Part shown: in pieces, positions 35,838 to 46,095 of the stretch
Numbering within the stretch: the first letter of the stretch is position 1
Layout of the letters: each line of letters begins with the position of its first letter
DNA from: Pedobacter nanyangensis
Lineage (GTDB): Bacteria; Bacteroidota; Bacteroidia; Sphingobacteriales; Sphingobacteriaceae
Assembly (NCBI RefSeq): GCF_003313505.1
Contig: NZ_QMHO01000002.1
Span: 191,976 to 255,975, forward strand
Reading direction: 5' to 3'
Length of the DNA: 64,000 nucleotides
The notes under the pieces: generated by a model
Database searches by the model: none
Told to the model about the DNA's origin: nothing
What the model saw: only the letters and a program-made list of their open reading frames with translations
Translations under genes and position numbers: made by a program

Positions 35838-36860
35838 TTAAAACAATTTCCCCGTTTGCCCTAATTTAACACGATTTAAATGCTTGTAAGCCGCTTCGGT
35901 TACTTCACGACCACGAGCGGTACGCATTAAATATCCTTCTTGAATTAAGAACGGCTCATATACCTCTTCAATGGTTCCATCATCTTCGCCCACGGCGGTA
36001 GCAATGGTTTTTAAGCCCACGGGACCGCCTTTGAACTTGTCGATAATGGCTAGCAGAATTTTATTGTCCATTTCATCCAAACCATGTTCATCAACGTTAA
36101 GTGCCGATAAAGCGTAACGGGCAATTTCGGTATCGATTTTGCCATTGCCTTTAATTTGGGCAAAATCACGGGTACGGCGCAGTAGGGCATTGGCAATACG
36201 AGGGGTACCTCGGCTACGACGGGCAATTTCATAAGCACCTTCTTCGCTAATGGGGGTGTTTAATATGGCTGATGAGCGCAGTACAATGGTAGTTAGTAGT
36301 TTGGCGTCATAGTAGGCCAATCTGGAATTGATCCCAAAGCGGGCTCTTAGGGGCGCCGTAAGTAAACCAGAACGGGTAGTGGCACCCACTAAAGTAAACG
36401 GATTAAGACCTATTTGTACCGAACGGGCATTTGGGCCACTTTCCAGCATAATGTCAATCTTGAAATCCTCCATGGCCGAATAAAGATATTCTTCTACCAA
36501 AGGAGAAAGGCGATGGATTTCGTCGATGAAAAGAATGTCGCCACTGTCTAAATTAGTTAGAAGACCGGCCAAATCTCCAGGTTTATCCAGTACTGGGCCA
36601 GAGGTTACCTTGATATTTACGCCCATTTCGTTGGCGATGATGTGCGACAAAGTGGTTTTTCCTAGTCCTGGAGGGCCGTGCAGCAATACATGGTCTAATG
36701 CTTCGCCGCGTAATTTGGCGGCCTTTACGAAAATCCTGAGGTTTTCCAGGATTTTGTCCTGCCCCGTAAAGTCTTCAAACTCCTGTGGGCGCAATACTTT
36801 TTCAATATCACGTTCAGTTGGGCTTAAATTCTCTGAAGATGGATCAAGATTTTCGTTCAT
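35838..36860 (-). CDS. ruvB: Holliday junction branch migration ATPase RuvB
   Basis: A 340-residue AAA+ motor that drives RuvA-bound Holliday junctions. Walker A GPPGLGKT is at 62-69, Walker [12 protein letters not shown] follows, and [18 protein letters not shown] carries sensor 1 and the arginine finger. The C-terminal winged helix ends in the usual basic tail ([20 protein letters not shown]). RuvA and RuvC are not adjacent, which is common in Bacteroidota. Confidence 0.97.
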   Translation of the reverse strand: MNENLDPSSENLSPTERDIEKVLRPQEFEDFTGQDKILENLRIFVKAAKLRGEALDHVLLHGPPGLGKTTLSHIIANEMGVNIKVTSGPVLDKPGDLAGLLTNLDSGDILFIDEIHRLSPLVEEYLYSAMEDFKIDIMLESGPNARSVQIGLNPFTLVGATTRSGLLTAPLRARFGINSRLAYYDAKLLTTIVLRSSAILNTPISEEGAYEIARRSRGTPRIANALLRRTRDFAQIKGNGKIDTEIARYALSALNVDEHGLDEMDNKILLAIIDKFKGGPVGLKTIATAVGEDDGTIEEVYEPFLIQEGYLMRTARGREVTEAAYKHLNRVKLGQTGKLF

Positions 36861-36921
36861 GAAGCAAATATAGCTTTTTTGTAGGTTTTTATTGGGGTAC
36901 GATGTTAGGTGGACTTAAATT

Positions 36922-36994
36922 AAATAGCCCTGACAGCAGCGAACACGAAGCCTTGAGGTTACGAAAGGCGAAGTAAAGCGAATGGCAGGACTAT
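36922..36994. repeat. Imperfect inverted repeat between ruvB and hbd
   Basis: AATAGCCCTGACAGCAGCGA at the left end is an imperfect inverted copy of AAGCGAATGGCAGGACTAT at the right end. The middle is GC-richer than its surroundings. It may belong with the CCGCTATCC-containing elements at about 35709 and 58219. Confidence 0.4.
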
Positions 36995-37035
36995 CAGTGC
37001 TTTGGTGCAGTGTTTTTGTGCTCCCATTGATTGGC

Positions 37036-37923
37036 TTAGCTAAATTTACCCGCAACTTTGGCTTCTTTAATGCCGTTGCTGTAGTTGTAGAAACCTTCGC
37101 CGCTTTTAACGCCTTTTTTTCCTGCGGTAACCATGTTTACCAAAAGAGGGCAGGGGGCATATTTTGGATTTCCAAAGCCTTGATGCAATACGTTTAAGAT
37201 GGCCAAACAGACATCTAAGCCGATAAAATCTGCCAGTTGTAGGGGGCCCATGGGGTGCGCCATTCCCAATTTCATTACCGTATCGATTTCGTACACGCCG
37301 GCAACGCCTTCGTAAAGTGAATAAATGGCCTCGTTAATCATCGGCATTAAAATACGGTTAGCCACAAAACCGGGATAATCATTCACCTCAACAGGAACTT
37401 TATCTAGTTTTTGGGATAATTCCATAACTATGTTTGTAGTTATATTGCTGGTGGCGTAACCGCGAATTACCTCTACCAGTTTCATTATGGGCACTGGGTT
37501 CATGAAGTGCATGCCAATTACCTTGTCGCCACGGTTGGTTGCGGCGGCAATTTGTGTAATGGAAATGGAAGATGTGTTGGTTGCCAAAATGGCTTCTGGT
37601 TTTGCAAACGCATCTAAATCTTTAAATATCTTCAGTTTTAAATCGATATTTTCCGTAGCGGCTTCAACCACTAAATCTACATTAGCCACTGCAGATTTTA
37701 GGTCTGTATGTGTGCTCAGATTCCTGAGCGTATTTTCTTTTTCAGTTTCAGTGAGTGTGCCTTTGGAAACTTGGCGGTCAAGGTTTTTGCCAATGGTTTC
37801 TATGGCTTTTTTTAAAGCATCAGCGTTAATGTCGATTAGGTTTACGGCATAGCCAAATTGAGCAAAGGTATGTGCAATACCGTTTCCCATAGTGCCTGAG
37901 CCAATTACAGCAATATTTTTCAT
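37036..37923 (-). CDS. 3-hydroxybutyryl-CoA dehydrogenase family protein
   Basis: A 295-residue NAD-dependent dehydrogenase oxidising 3-hydroxyacyl-CoA. The Rossmann motif is GSGTMGNGIAH (8-18). VVEAATENIDLK, TNTSSISIT and GMHFMNPVPIMKLVEVIRG are family signatures, with the catalytic His in the last. DYPGFVANRILMP begins the C-terminal domain. Length fits Hbd/PaaH rather than multifunctional FadB. Short-chain acyl-CoA metabolism is the likely role. No thiolase or crotonase is adjacent. The gene stands alone. Confidence 0.93.
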   Translation of the reverse strand: MKNIAVIGSGTMGNGIAHTFAQFGYAVNLIDINADALKKAIETIGKNLDRQVSKGTLTETEKENTLRNLSTHTDLKSAVANVDLVVEAATENIDLKLKIFKDLDAFAKPEAILATNTSSISITQIAAATNRGDKVIGMHFMNPVPIMKLVEVIRGYATSNITTNIVMELSQKLDKVPVEVNDYPGFVANRILMPMINEAIYSLYEGVAGVYEIDTVMKLGMAHPMGPLQLADFIGLDVCLAILNVLHQGFGNPKYAPCPLLVNMVTAGKKGVKSGEGFYNYSNGIKEAKVAGKFS

Positions 37924-38081
37924 CTGTATGTATTTTGTTAATTGGTTAGAAATTGCTGCTAATTTAGGAAATAGATTGGATATATTGATTTGTTATATAA
38001 TTTACGTTATGTTAAGTTGTATTTTCAAACCTTCTCTCCATGCCCTATTTTTTGTATTGTTTAGTTAAGATACGGGATTAA

Positions 38082-39218
38082 TTAAAACTCGTTAAGTTTA
38101 CGTTTAAGCTCTTGTACTTTGTCGAGCCTGTTTTTACGGGTGTAGATATCGATAAGTAGTTTGATAGTGTTTTTATGGTTGATGTTGATGTCATGAGCTC
38201 TTAGTAAAGAATATTCTGCACGGTTAATGTTGGCGGTAAATTTTTTGGCATCTTTTTGAGCTAAGGCTTGGTTAGCATCTTGAATATATGCCAAGGCCAA
38301 TTGATAAAGTGCATCGAAATAATTGTAGTCTAGTTCCAGTGCTTTTTTAAATGACAGTTCGGCCGTAGCGGTGTTTTTGGCCTGATTTTGTTGTAAGTAA
38401 CCGTATAGGAAAAGCAGCAACTTACTTCGTTTATCAGTTTTTAGTGAGTTTTCTACGGCTTTAGTAGCCTTTTCGTATTGTTCGGTATCTAATAATAGGT
38501 TGATATAATCGTTGGTGAGTAAAGGATGGTAAGCATTTAGTGCTAGGCCTTCCTCTAAGGTTTTAATGGCCTGTTCTGTTTCAAATTTTGAGGCATAGAT
38601 ATTCGCAATATTTTGAAACAAGGTGGGGTTTTTTGCGCCATTTTCTTTGGCTTTCAGATAATACGAAAGCGCATCGTTGTATAATTGTAGATTTTGAGCG
38701 CAAATGGCTACATTGGTAGCTAACAAGGTATCTGCCGGCATGAAATCACTCACATTTCTTAGCAGGTCGTAGGCTGTTACAAAATCATTTTGTTGGAAGG
38801 CTTCTGTTCCTTTCTTTAACTTTTTAACATGGATATTGTGGTCGGCAGCTTTGATTAATTCGGTATTGGATTGGAATTTGTCAAGTTTGATTGCCTGTAC
38901 GAGTGCGTCTTGTGCTAGCTGAAAATATTTATCGGCATTAGCTTCGTTTTCATCAATTATCGCAATGTATGAACTTAGATATGTTTTGATGGCCCATGTT
39001 TCTGGCCAGTTTTTAGTTTTTTTATCCTTTTCGGCCTGATCAATAGCCTTAATCCCCTCTCCTATGATGGTTAACTGTTTTTTGGTATCGGCATTTTCGG
39101 CGATGCTATTCTGTAACCTGGCTAAGCTGTTATTGGCTATTTTAATTTGTGAACCTTGTGAGAAAGCTGAATGACTAAATAGCAGTAGGGCAAATATGTT
39201 GAATAGTAATTTACGCAT
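38082..39218 (-). CDS. Secreted TPR protein (paralogue 1)
   Basis: A 378-residue protein with signal peptide MRKLLFNIFALLLFSHSAFS. At least six tetratricopeptide-like helical pairs follow, for example LLRNVSDFMPADTLLATNVA and NAYHPLLTNDYINLLLDTEQ. It is paralogous to the next gene upstream: both have a signal peptide, a long helical first 100 residues and TPRs in the second half. The likely place is the periplasm, acting as a scaffold. A terminator at 39248-39284 separates the two. Confidence 0.82.
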   Translation of the reverse strand: MRKLLFNIFALLLFSHSAFSQGSQIKIANNSLARLQNSIAENADTKKQLTIIGEGIKAIDQAEKDKKTKNWPETWAIKTYLSSYIAIIDENEANADKYFQLAQDALVQAIKLDKFQSNTELIKAADHNIHVKKLKKGTEAFQQNDFVTAYDLLRNVSDFMPADTLLATNVAICAQNLQLYNDALSYYLKAKENGAKNPTLFQNIANIYASKFETEQAIKTLEEGLALNAYHPLLTNDYINLLLDTEQYEKATKAVENSLKTDKRSKLLLFLYGYLQQNQAKNTATAELSFKKALELDYNYFDALYQLALAYIQDANQALAQKDAKKFTANINRAEYSLLRAHDININHKNTIKLLIDIYTRKNRLDKVQELKRKLNEF

Positions 39219-39247
39219 CGGTTAATAAAGCTTTATACAAAGTAACT

Positions 39248-39284
39248 AAAAAAGGGAGATAAAGTTTAATTATCTCCCTTTTTT
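39248..39284. terminator. Bidirectional Rho-independent terminator between TPR genes
   Basis: An A/T-flanked stem with core GGGAGATAA (39254-39262) and TTATCTCCC (39270-39278), A run on the left and T run on the right. It can terminate in both directions; on the minus strand it ends the TPR gene at 39309-40391. Confidence 0.8.
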
Positions 39285-39308
39285 TAACCAATTGAACATA
39301 CAGTTGGT

Positions 39309-40391
39309 TTATTGTTTTTGAAGTGCATCTAAAAGTTTTTTAGCTTCTTCGTAGCTTTTCGTGTCGTTTTTGAAAGCATAGATCTGCTTCAAGGCCTCTA
39401 AAGTGTGGGTTGCTTTTGGATCTAGATCATAAGCTTTTTTGTAGAAAGGCAACGATTTGTCAATCAAAGCAGTCATTTTGGCGGTTAAGGCATTATACTC
39501 TTTTACTTTTTTGGGATCAAGCTTTTGTCTTTCGTTCTGAACGCTAAGTGCTTGCTTGTAATAGGTTTCGCCCAAAAGAAAATGGTAGATTGCTTTGTTC
39601 GGATCTTTGGCAATTAGTTTCCCCAAAGATTCCTGAGACTTTTCGATCTCTCCCCTAACAATATAGATGTCAGTTTGTGTTCCTACAAAATCTGGATCAT
39701 CTGGAAATTTCTTTAGTGCTTGTTCAATAGTTGCCAAGCCTGCAGTGGTATCTTTTAAGTTAACCAGTTCAATATTAATAGCCTCTAGTAATAGGTTTTT
39801 AGCGTCTGGTCCATTCAGTTCAACCACTTTTTTAAAGTTTTTAACCGCACCGGCATAGTTTTGCGCTTGTTTTGCCGCTACGCCTGCATTTAGGTACATT
39901 GAGGTATCGGTTGGGTTTTTCTCCGTAATTTCAGTGAAGATCTTAAATGCGGTAGCATAGTCTTTTTTATTGTAGGCTCTGATACCTCTTGCTTGAATAG
40001 CATTGGCAATATTGATTTTTGCGTTAGCCATGGCATCTTTATGCTCGCCTTTTTTATCTAATTCTTCTGTTTTTAGGATAGCTTCTTCGGCAATTTTCTG
40101 TTTAGCAATTGAATTTGCTTCGCTGGTAGTGTCCAATAACGCAATTGCTGAAGCCATTGAAGCTCTGTAGGACCATGGTTCTACAGCGTTTTTTGTTTTT
40201 TCGTGGGCTATGGCGGCATCGGTATGGGTTAAGCCTTTATTTAAACCAGCTAAATTCTTTTGGAGGTCTTGTGCCTGATTCATCGCCTGGAATAAGTCCC
40301 ATGATTTTTTTGCTTCGGCAACCTCTGATTTTTGGGCATAGGCGAATATGGATAAACTCATCACACCTACACTTAAAATTAATTTTTTCAT
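39309..40391 (-). CDS. Secreted TPR protein (paralogue 2), downstream of gyrA
   Basis: A 360-residue exported protein, signal peptide MKKLILSVGVMSLSIFAYAQ. TPR units include RAYNKKDYATAFKIFTEI, YLNAGVAAKQAQNYAGAVKN and FLLGETYYKQAL. It begins 97 nt after the gyrA stop on the same strand. TPR genes after gyrA are common in Bacteroidota, though the functional reason is unknown. A weak stem (CCACCACGAT at 40425-40434 with ATCGTGATGG at 40453-40462) lies between gyrA and this gene. Confidence 0.82.
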   Translation of the reverse strand: MKKLILSVGVMSLSIFAYAQKSEVAEAKKSWDLFQAMNQAQDLQKNLAGLNKGLTHTDAAIAHEKTKNAVEPWSYRASMASAIALLDTTSEANSIAKQKIAEEAILKTEELDKKGEHKDAMANAKINIANAIQARGIRAYNKKDYATAFKIFTEITEKNPTDTSMYLNAGVAAKQAQNYAGAVKNFKKVVELNGPDAKNLLLEAINIELVNLKDTTAGLATIEQALKKFPDDPDFVGTQTDIYIVRGEIEKSQESLGKLIAKDPNKAIYHFLLGETYYKQALSVQNERQKLDPKKVKEYNALTAKMTALIDKSLPFYKKAYDLDPKATHTLEALKQIYAFKNDTKSYEEAKKLLDALQKQ

Positions 40392-40488
40392 GTATTTATA
40401 AATTATTGTTCTTTAACGGGAAACCCACCACGATATTACTGAATTTTTAACAATCGTGATGGATTTCGGTTTAAATTTATTCAATTAT

Positions 40489-43047
40489 TTAATTTTCTGG
40501 AGTGTTATTTTCGGCTTCACTGCCCGCTTCATCACCTCCATTTGGGTTTTCGCCATTTGCTGCCAGTTCTTCGTTTACCTCTTCTTCTTCCTCGTGGTCG
40601 ATTCTAGCTACAGAAGCAATTTCATCACTGCCTTTTAAGGTAATTAAACGAACTCCCTGGGTAGCTCTGCCCATTACCCTTAGCTCACTTACCGCAATCC
40701 TGATTACAATACCCGATTTGTTGATGATCATCAGGTCATCAGCATCGGTTACGTTTTTAATCGCTACCAAATCACCGGTTTTATCGGTAATGCTAATGGT
40801 TTTAACCCCTTTACCACCACGGTTGGTTACCCTATAGTCTTCAATGTCGGTACGTTTTCCGTATCCTTTTTCCGAAACCACCAATACGGTTGCATCAGGA
40901 CTGTCGATGGCGATCATTCCCACGACTTCGTCTTTCTCGTGGGCCAGCGTTACCCCGCGTACACCGGTTGCTGTTCTGCCCATTGGTCTAACCGTACTTT
41001 CGTTAAAGCGGATTGCCCTGCCTGAACGTAGGGCCATCACGATTTCGCTACTGCCTGTAGTTAAACTTGCTTCTAATAATTGGTCGCCCTCGTTGATATT
41101 GATGGCATTGATACCATTTACACGTGGACGGGAGTATGCCTCTAAAGAAGTTTTCTTGATGGTACCTTTTTTGGTACACATGATGATGTAGTTGTTTTCC
41201 AGATATTCCTGATCTTTCAAGTTCTTCACCTTGATGTAGGCTTTTACTTTTTCTTCTTTAGGAATATTGATGATGTTTTGCAGTGCACGGCCTTTGCTTT
41301 GGCGTGTACCTTCTGGAATTTCGTAAACTCTTAGCCAGAAACACCTTCCTGCCTCGGTAAAGAACAACATATAGTTGTGGTTGGTGGCAATCAACAGATG
41401 TTCAATAAAGTCTTCGTTTCTTGAATCACTTCCTTTTGAACCCTTGCCTCCCCTGCTTTGCGTACGGTATTCGGTGGCTGGCGTACGTTTGATGTAGCCT
41501 TCGTGAGAGATGGTGATTACCACTTCCTCGTCTTCGATGAAGTCTTCCATGCTCATATCTTCGGCTGAATGAACAATCGTTGTTCTGCGCTCATCACCAT
41601 ATTTATCACGCATTTCAACCAATTCATCTTTGATGATCTGCATACGGAGACTTTCATCTGCCAATACAGATTTCAAGTATTCGATGGTTTTCATCAGCTC
41701 GGCATATTCTTCTTTGATCTTATCACGCTCAAGTCCTGTCAGCCTACGTAGGGTCATGTCAAGGATGGCACGAGCTTGGATATCGGTTAAACCAAAGGTT
41801 TCCATCAAGCCTGTTCTGGCTTCGTCAGGCGTACTTGAGGCACGGATCAATTTGATCACCTCATCGATGTGGTCTAATGCAATCAATAAACCTTCCAAGA
41901 TATGCGCACGCTTTTCGGCTTCTGCCAATTCAAAACGTGTTCTGCGGATAATCACATCATGTCTGTGTTCAACAAAATGGTGGATAAGATCCTTTAGGTT
42001 CAATAGTTGTGGCCTGCCATTTACCAGCGCAATGTTATTTACACTAAATGAGCTTTGTAGCGCAGTTTGTTTAAACAAATTGTTTAGTACGATATTGGCA
42101 TTGGCATCTCTCTTGATTTCGTAAACGATACGGATACCGTCCTTGTTGGATTCGTCTTTGATGTTGGAAATACCTTCGATCTTTTTCTCGCCAATTAACT
42201 CAGCGGTACGCTCAATCATTTGAGCTTTGTTTACCAGATAAGGTATTTCGGTAACAATAATGCTTTCACGGTCTTTATTGCTTTCAATTTCGGCCTTGGC
42301 ACGCATCACGATACGGCCCCTACCTGTTTCAAAAGCTTCCTGCACGCCTGAATAGCCGTAGATAATGGCTCCGGTAGGGAAATCAGGCGCTTTGATGAAT
42401 TTCATCAGTTCGGCAATGGTAATTTCTCTATTGTCGATGTACGAAATTGTGGCATTAATGGTTTCGGTAAGGTTATGTGGGGCCATGTTGGTGGCCATAC
42501 CTACCGCAATACCCGAAGAACCATTGATCAGCAAGTTTGGCACCTTTGACGGTAATACGGTTGGTTCTTCCAAAGAGTCGTCGAAGTTGTTTTGGAAATC
42601 TACCGTATCTTTATTGATGTCGGCCAACATCTCTTCGGCAATTTTTTGGAAGCGGGCTTCGGTATAACGCATTGCCGCCGGCGAGTCGCCATCTACCGAA
42701 CCATAGTTACCTTGTCCGTCAACCATCATGTAGCGCAGGCTCCAAGGCTGAGCCATACGTACCATGGTCATGTAAACGGAGGAGTCGCCGTGTGGGTGGT
42801 ACTTACCCAGTACCTCACCCACAATACGTGCTGATTTTTTATAAGGCTTACCGGCACCTACACCTAGGTCCAACATCCCATAAAGTACCCTACGGTGCAC
42901 AGGTTTTAAACCGTCACGCACATCGGGTAGCGCCCTACTTACAATTACCGACATCGAATAATCGATGTAGGCAGTTCGCATCTGCTCATCTATATTGATG
43001 GGGATAATCTTATTGTCGTTCTCTTGATTTTCTAAATCTTCTGCCAT
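40489..43047 (-). CDS. gyrA: DNA gyrase subunit A
   Basis: An 852-residue type IIA topoisomerase subunit that cuts and rejoins DNA in the A2B2 gyrase. The catalytic Tyr128 lies in [10 protein letters not shown]. The C-terminal domain has six blade-like repeats, and the GyrA-box appears as [10 protein letters not shown] near residue 540, which favours gyrase over topoisomerase IV. In the quinolone region [17 protein letters not shown], the residue matching E. coli Ser83 is Ser89, but that matching Asp87 is Met93. A long acidic C-terminal tail (EEEEEVNEE and on) closes the protein. Confidence 0.97.
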   Translation of the reverse strand: MAEDLENQENDNKIIPINIDEQMRTAYIDYSMSVIVSRALPDVRDGLKPVHRRVLYGMLDLGVGAGKPYKKSARIVGEVLGKYHPHGDSSVYMTMVRMAQPWSLRYMMVDGQGNYGSVDGDSPAAMRYTEARFQKIAEEMLADINKDTVDFQNNFDDSLEEPTVLPSKVPNLLINGSSGIAVGMATNMAPHNLTETINATISYIDNREITIAELMKFIKAPDFPTGAIIYGYSGVQEAFETGRGRIVMRAKAEIESNKDRESIIVTEIPYLVNKAQMIERTAELIGEKKIEGISNIKDESNKDGIRIVYEIKRDANANIVLNNLFKQTALQSSFSVNNIALVNGRPQLLNLKDLIHHFVEHRHDVIIRRTRFELAEAEKRAHILEGLLIALDHIDEVIKLIRASSTPDEARTGLMETFGLTDIQARAILDMTLRRLTGLERDKIKEEYAELMKTIEYLKSVLADESLRMQIIKDELVEMRDKYGDERRTTIVHSAEDMSMEDFIEDEEVVITISHEGYIKRTPATEYRTQSRGGKGSKGSDSRNEDFIEHLLIATNHNYMLFFTEAGRCFWLRVYEIPEGTRQSKGRALQNIINIPKEEKVKAYIKVKNLKDQEYLENNYIIMCTKKGTIKKTSLEAYSRPRVNGINAININEGDQLLEASLTTGSSEIVMALRSGRAIRFNESTVRPMGRTATGVRGVTLAHEKDEVVGMIAIDSPDATVLVVSEKGYGKRTDIEDYRVTNRGGKGVKTISITDKTGDLVAIKNVTDADDLMIINKSGIVIRIAVSELRVMGRATQGVRLITLKGSDEIASVARIDHEEEEEVNEELAANGENPNGGDEAGSEAENNTPEN

Positions 43048-43386
43048 AAATTTCTATGTTTTGCATTTTTGCGTAATCCGTTGGGTGTTTTTTATGCCAA
43101 TTGCTTATCGCTAAACACAAGATTATACGTTTTATTATAACCTTGCGAATTTAGTAAAATAAGCCACACTTTAAGTGCCATTGTGGAAAAGTTTTAAGCA
43201 CTTTAAAAATGTTACAAGATATTATACCAACTCTCCAAATTACATCCATAGATAGATTTTGGCCAGTAACGAGTAAACCAGATTTTTTGCTGGCAGATCA
43301 TCATGTTGTAAGGGCGAAAATTATGTTCAGGTTAAGTTTTGCACAAAGTTTTTTTACTTCAATGCAAATGATGATATTTAGCTGTC
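43048..43386. other. Divergent intergenic region gyrA / DUF4442 gene
   Basis: The 339 nt hold promoters for both flanking genes. On the minus strand TAATCTTG (one mismatch to TAnnTTTG) is a candidate for gyrA. An open frame from 43209 reads into the DUF4442 gene in another phase but does not look like protein. Nothing else was seen. Confidence 0.45.
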
Positions 43387-43872
43387 ATGATTGTTTCCGA
43401 GAGAACCCTGAAATGGGCATTAAGCTTATATCCACCCCTGTTGTTTCAGCGCATTTGGGTAAAAAAGTTCCACAAGGGATTTAGAGGCGTTGAAGTGAAA
43501 ATCAGCAATAGCTTTTTAAATAGAAATTATAACGGTTCTATTTTTGGTGGAACTATTTATGCCGCCACAGACCCCTTTTATGCCATTTTGTTTGATCAAT
43601 TGATGCAACGTAAAGGCTATAAATGCCGCGTTTGGCTTAAAAGTGCTTCTATTCAGTACATCAAACCTGGGCTTACCAGTCTTTATTTTAGGCTGGAAAT
43701 TACGGATGAAATGATGGCCGAGGCTGAAAAGGCGTTGAATGAAAATGGAAAATTTGTAAAGGCCTATCCAATGGAGCTCTATAATAAAGCGGGAGAGCTT
43801 TGCGCTACCGTAATGAACGAGGTTTATTTAAGGATTAAATTTCCAGGGGAGAAACAGCGTGTAGCTATTTAG
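43387..43872 (+). CDS. DUF4442 hotdog-fold protein
   Basis: A 161-residue soluble protein. YNGSIFGGTIYAATDPFYAI and the beta-rich C-terminal half (RVWLKSASIQYIKPGLTSLY) match the DUF4442 branch of the hotdog (PaaI-like thioesterase) superfamily. Members are probably acyl-CoA thioesterases or acyl-binding proteins, which is inference. ATG 43387 fits the family start. The AlbA_2 gene follows after 70 nt. Confidence 0.82.
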   Translation: MIVSERTLKWALSLYPPLLFQRIWVKKFHKGFRGVEVKISNSFLNRNYNGSIFGGTIYAATDPFYAILFDQLMQRKGYKCRVWLKSASIQYIKPGLTSLYFRLEITDEMMAEAEKALNENGKFVKAYPMELYNKAGELCATVMNEVYLRIKFPGEKQRVAI

Positions 43873-43942
43873 TTGAAATGTCAAATGGAAAGTTAAGGTT
43901 AAGAGCATAGTTCTGATCTGTACACGATTTAATTGGTCTGAA

Positions 43943-44593
43943 ATGAATATTAAAAGATTGATCCTTGAAGGCGAAAATGTTAGCTTAGATTTTAAAAAGA
44001 CCATTAGTAATGCCGAGAAGATTGCCAAAACATTGGTGGCTTTTGCCAATAACCAGGGCGGAAGGTTGCTAATTGGCATAGCCGATGATGGTTCTGTTAA
44101 GGGAGTGAAAGCTGAAGAGGAAGAAAAATACATGATCACCAAGGCGGCACACCAGCTCTGCAGGCCTGCTATTGAACCTCGCTTTGAGGAATATTTGGTA
44201 GACGATAAATTGGTTTTGGTAGCCGAAATTTTAAAAAGCGATACGAAGCCTCACTACGCTTTAGATGAACAGGGTAAATGGTGGGTTTATTTTCGGGTGC
44301 AGGATAAAACGGTGTTGGCCAGCAAAATTTTAATAGATGTACTTAAAAAAGGTAACCATGAAGAAGGTACGTTCATCAGCTACTCTGATCAGGAAAAGAT
44401 TTTATTGGAATACCTTGACGCCAACGGGCGCATTACACTTAAAGAGTTTAGTAAACTGACCAGAAGCGCCTACCGTAAGGCGCAAAAAATCATTGTGAAC
44501 CTTATTTTATCGGGCGTTATATTGCCACATATTACCGAAAAAGAGGAATACTACGTGATGGCAGACCAAAAAGTAGAAAGTCATAAGTTTTAA
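43943..44593 (+). CDS. AlbA_2 (Schlafen-like) domain protein with winged helix
   Basis: A 216-residue protein. The AlbA_2 domain (about 1-130) shows ENVSLDFKKTISN and AFANNQGGRLLIGIADDGSV, the putative nucleic-acid or nucleotide binding core. The C-terminal part (about 148-205: EKILLEYLDANGRITLKEFS) looks like a winged helix. Such proteins are often called transcriptional regulators, and some Schlafen-type members act in defence. No direct target is visible here. It lies between the DUF4442 and MATE genes in the same direction. Confidence 0.82.
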   Translation: MNIKRLILEGENVSLDFKKTISNAEKIAKTLVAFANNQGGRLLIGIADDGSVKGVKAEEEEKYMITKAAHQLCRPAIEPRFEEYLVDDKLVLVAEILKSDTKPHYALDEQGKWWVYFRVQDKTVLASKILIDVLKKGNHEEGTFISYSDQEKILLEYLDANGRITLKEFSKLTRSAYRKAQKIIVNLILSGVILPHITEKEEYYVMADQKVESHKF

Positions 44594-44675
44594 ATGGCAG
44601 CCCTACCCTTGCTGAAATTTTAGTATGACGTTTGTCAGAGAATAATTCCATTTAAAATTCCGAATTTTGCGGCGT

Positions 44676-46064
44676 ATGTTCACTTACTCATTCGCCAGAT
44701 ACAAATCGTACTATAAAGATAACTTAGCGCTAGCCTTGCCTATCGTACTTTCGCAATTGGGCCATACCTTGGTACATATGGCTGATGGGATGATTGTGGG
44801 ACACTTTGCGGGAACTGTACAATTGGCAGCGGTGTCTTTAGTGAATAGCCTTTTTATGCTGATTTTGGTGTTGGGTTTGGGTATTTCATACGGTTTAACG
44901 CCCTTAATTGCTCAAGCTAACGGCGGCAATAATAAGATTGAATGTGGTAAGTTGATCTCCAACAGCTTGCTGATCAATTTTATAGCCAGTATTATCCTGT
45001 ACAGTTTGGTGCTTGTGGTGTATCACTTTGTGATTGATCGCCTTAAGCAATCGCCGGATGTGGTAGTGCACGCCAAGCCCTATCTGATGTTTATGGGCGT
45101 ATCGATATTCCCGTTAATGATTTTTCAGGTATTTAAGCAATTTACCGAGGGTTTGGGCTTTACCAAACAGGCCATGTTAATTTCTATCTGGGGAAACGTA
45201 ATCAATGTGATTTTGGGAATCATCTTTGTGAAGGGGATGTTTGGCATTACGCCAATGGGGGTTAGCGGTGTGGGCTTAAGCACTTTAATTGACCGTATCT
45301 TGATGGCTATAGCCATGGGCGCTTACGTTTTTAACTCCAAAAACTTTAAAGCTTACCTTACGGAGTTCAAGTTGTTGTCTTTTGATTTTGGAAGGATTAG
45401 AAAAATTGTAAAACTTGGTGCCCCAGTGGCGTTGCAATATTCCTTTGAAATCAGCGCCTTTAGTGGCGCAGGAATTTTAATAGGCAGTATCGGTAAGATA
45501 GAGCAAGCCGCTCATTTTACCGCACTATCTTTGGCAGCACTTACTTATATGCTCGCTACGGGAATTGCCAACGCGGCCACCATTAAAACTGGGAATAACT
45601 TTGGAAGCAAGAACTTTACTTCATTAAGGTTTTCGGCTATTGCCAGTTATCACATTGTGATTGTATTTATGTCGGTAATGGCCCTGATATTTATGTTGGC
45701 CAATAATTACTTGCCCTATATTTACACCGGCGATCAAACGGTGATCAGTATTGCGGCCCAGTTGCTCATTATTGCTGGTTTTTTCCAATTGTTTGACGGT
45801 ACGCAAGTAGTTGGATTAGGTGTTTTGAGAGGTTTGGGCGATGTAAATGTACCTACATTTATCACTTTTTTATCCTATTGGGTAATAGGTATTCCGGTAG
45901 GTTATGTGTTGGGGATAGAACTTAAAATGGGTGTAGAAGGTATTTGGTACGGCTTAACTTTTGGCCTGTTAACGGCCTCAGTCCTACTTTTTGTAAGATT
46001 TCAAAATAGAACCAAGAAACTGGCCGCTAATGTAAAGCCTGAGCTTCGTCAGGTGGAGTTATAG
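44676..46064 (+). CDS. MATE-family efflux transporter
   Basis: A 462-residue membrane protein with 12 predicted segments in two homologous halves. ALPIVLSQLGHTLVHMADGM in the first half and APVALQYSFEISAFSGAGIL in the second are typical of the MATE (NorM/DinF) superfamily. The frame opens at TTG 44667, but ATG 44676 is the likelier start. It exports cationic compounds in exchange for Na+ or H+; the substrate here is unknown. The peroxidase gene starts 31 nt later. Confidence 0.92.
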   Translation: MFTYSFARYKSYYKDNLALALPIVLSQLGHTLVHMADGMIVGHFAGTVQLAAVSLVNSLFMLILVLGLGISYGLTPLIAQANGGNNKIECGKLISNSLLINFIASIILYSLVLVVYHFVIDRLKQSPDVVVHAKPYLMFMGVSIFPLMIFQVFKQFTEGLGFTKQAMLISIWGNVINVILGIIFVKGMFGITPMGVSGVGLSTLIDRILMAIAMGAYVFNSKNFKAYLTEFKLLSFDFGRIRKIVKLGAPVALQYSFEISAFSGAGILIGSIGKIEQAAHFTALSLAALTYMLATGIANAATIKTGNNFGSKNFTSLRFSAIASYHIVIVFMSVMALIFMLANNYLPYIYTGDQTVISIAAQLLIIAGFFQLFDGTQVVGLGVLRGLGDVNVPTFITFLSYWVIGIPVGYVLGIELKMGVEGIWYGLTFGLLTASVLLFVRFQNRTKKLAANVKPELRQVEL

Positions 46065-46095
46065 GTATCTGGGAATTTCTTATTTTAGCGGCCAA

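Noticed and set aside
43209..43484. A 91-codon plus-strand frame before the DUF4442 gene
   Set aside because: It overlaps the start of a recognisable family protein by nearly 100 nt and shows no protein-like pattern of its own.
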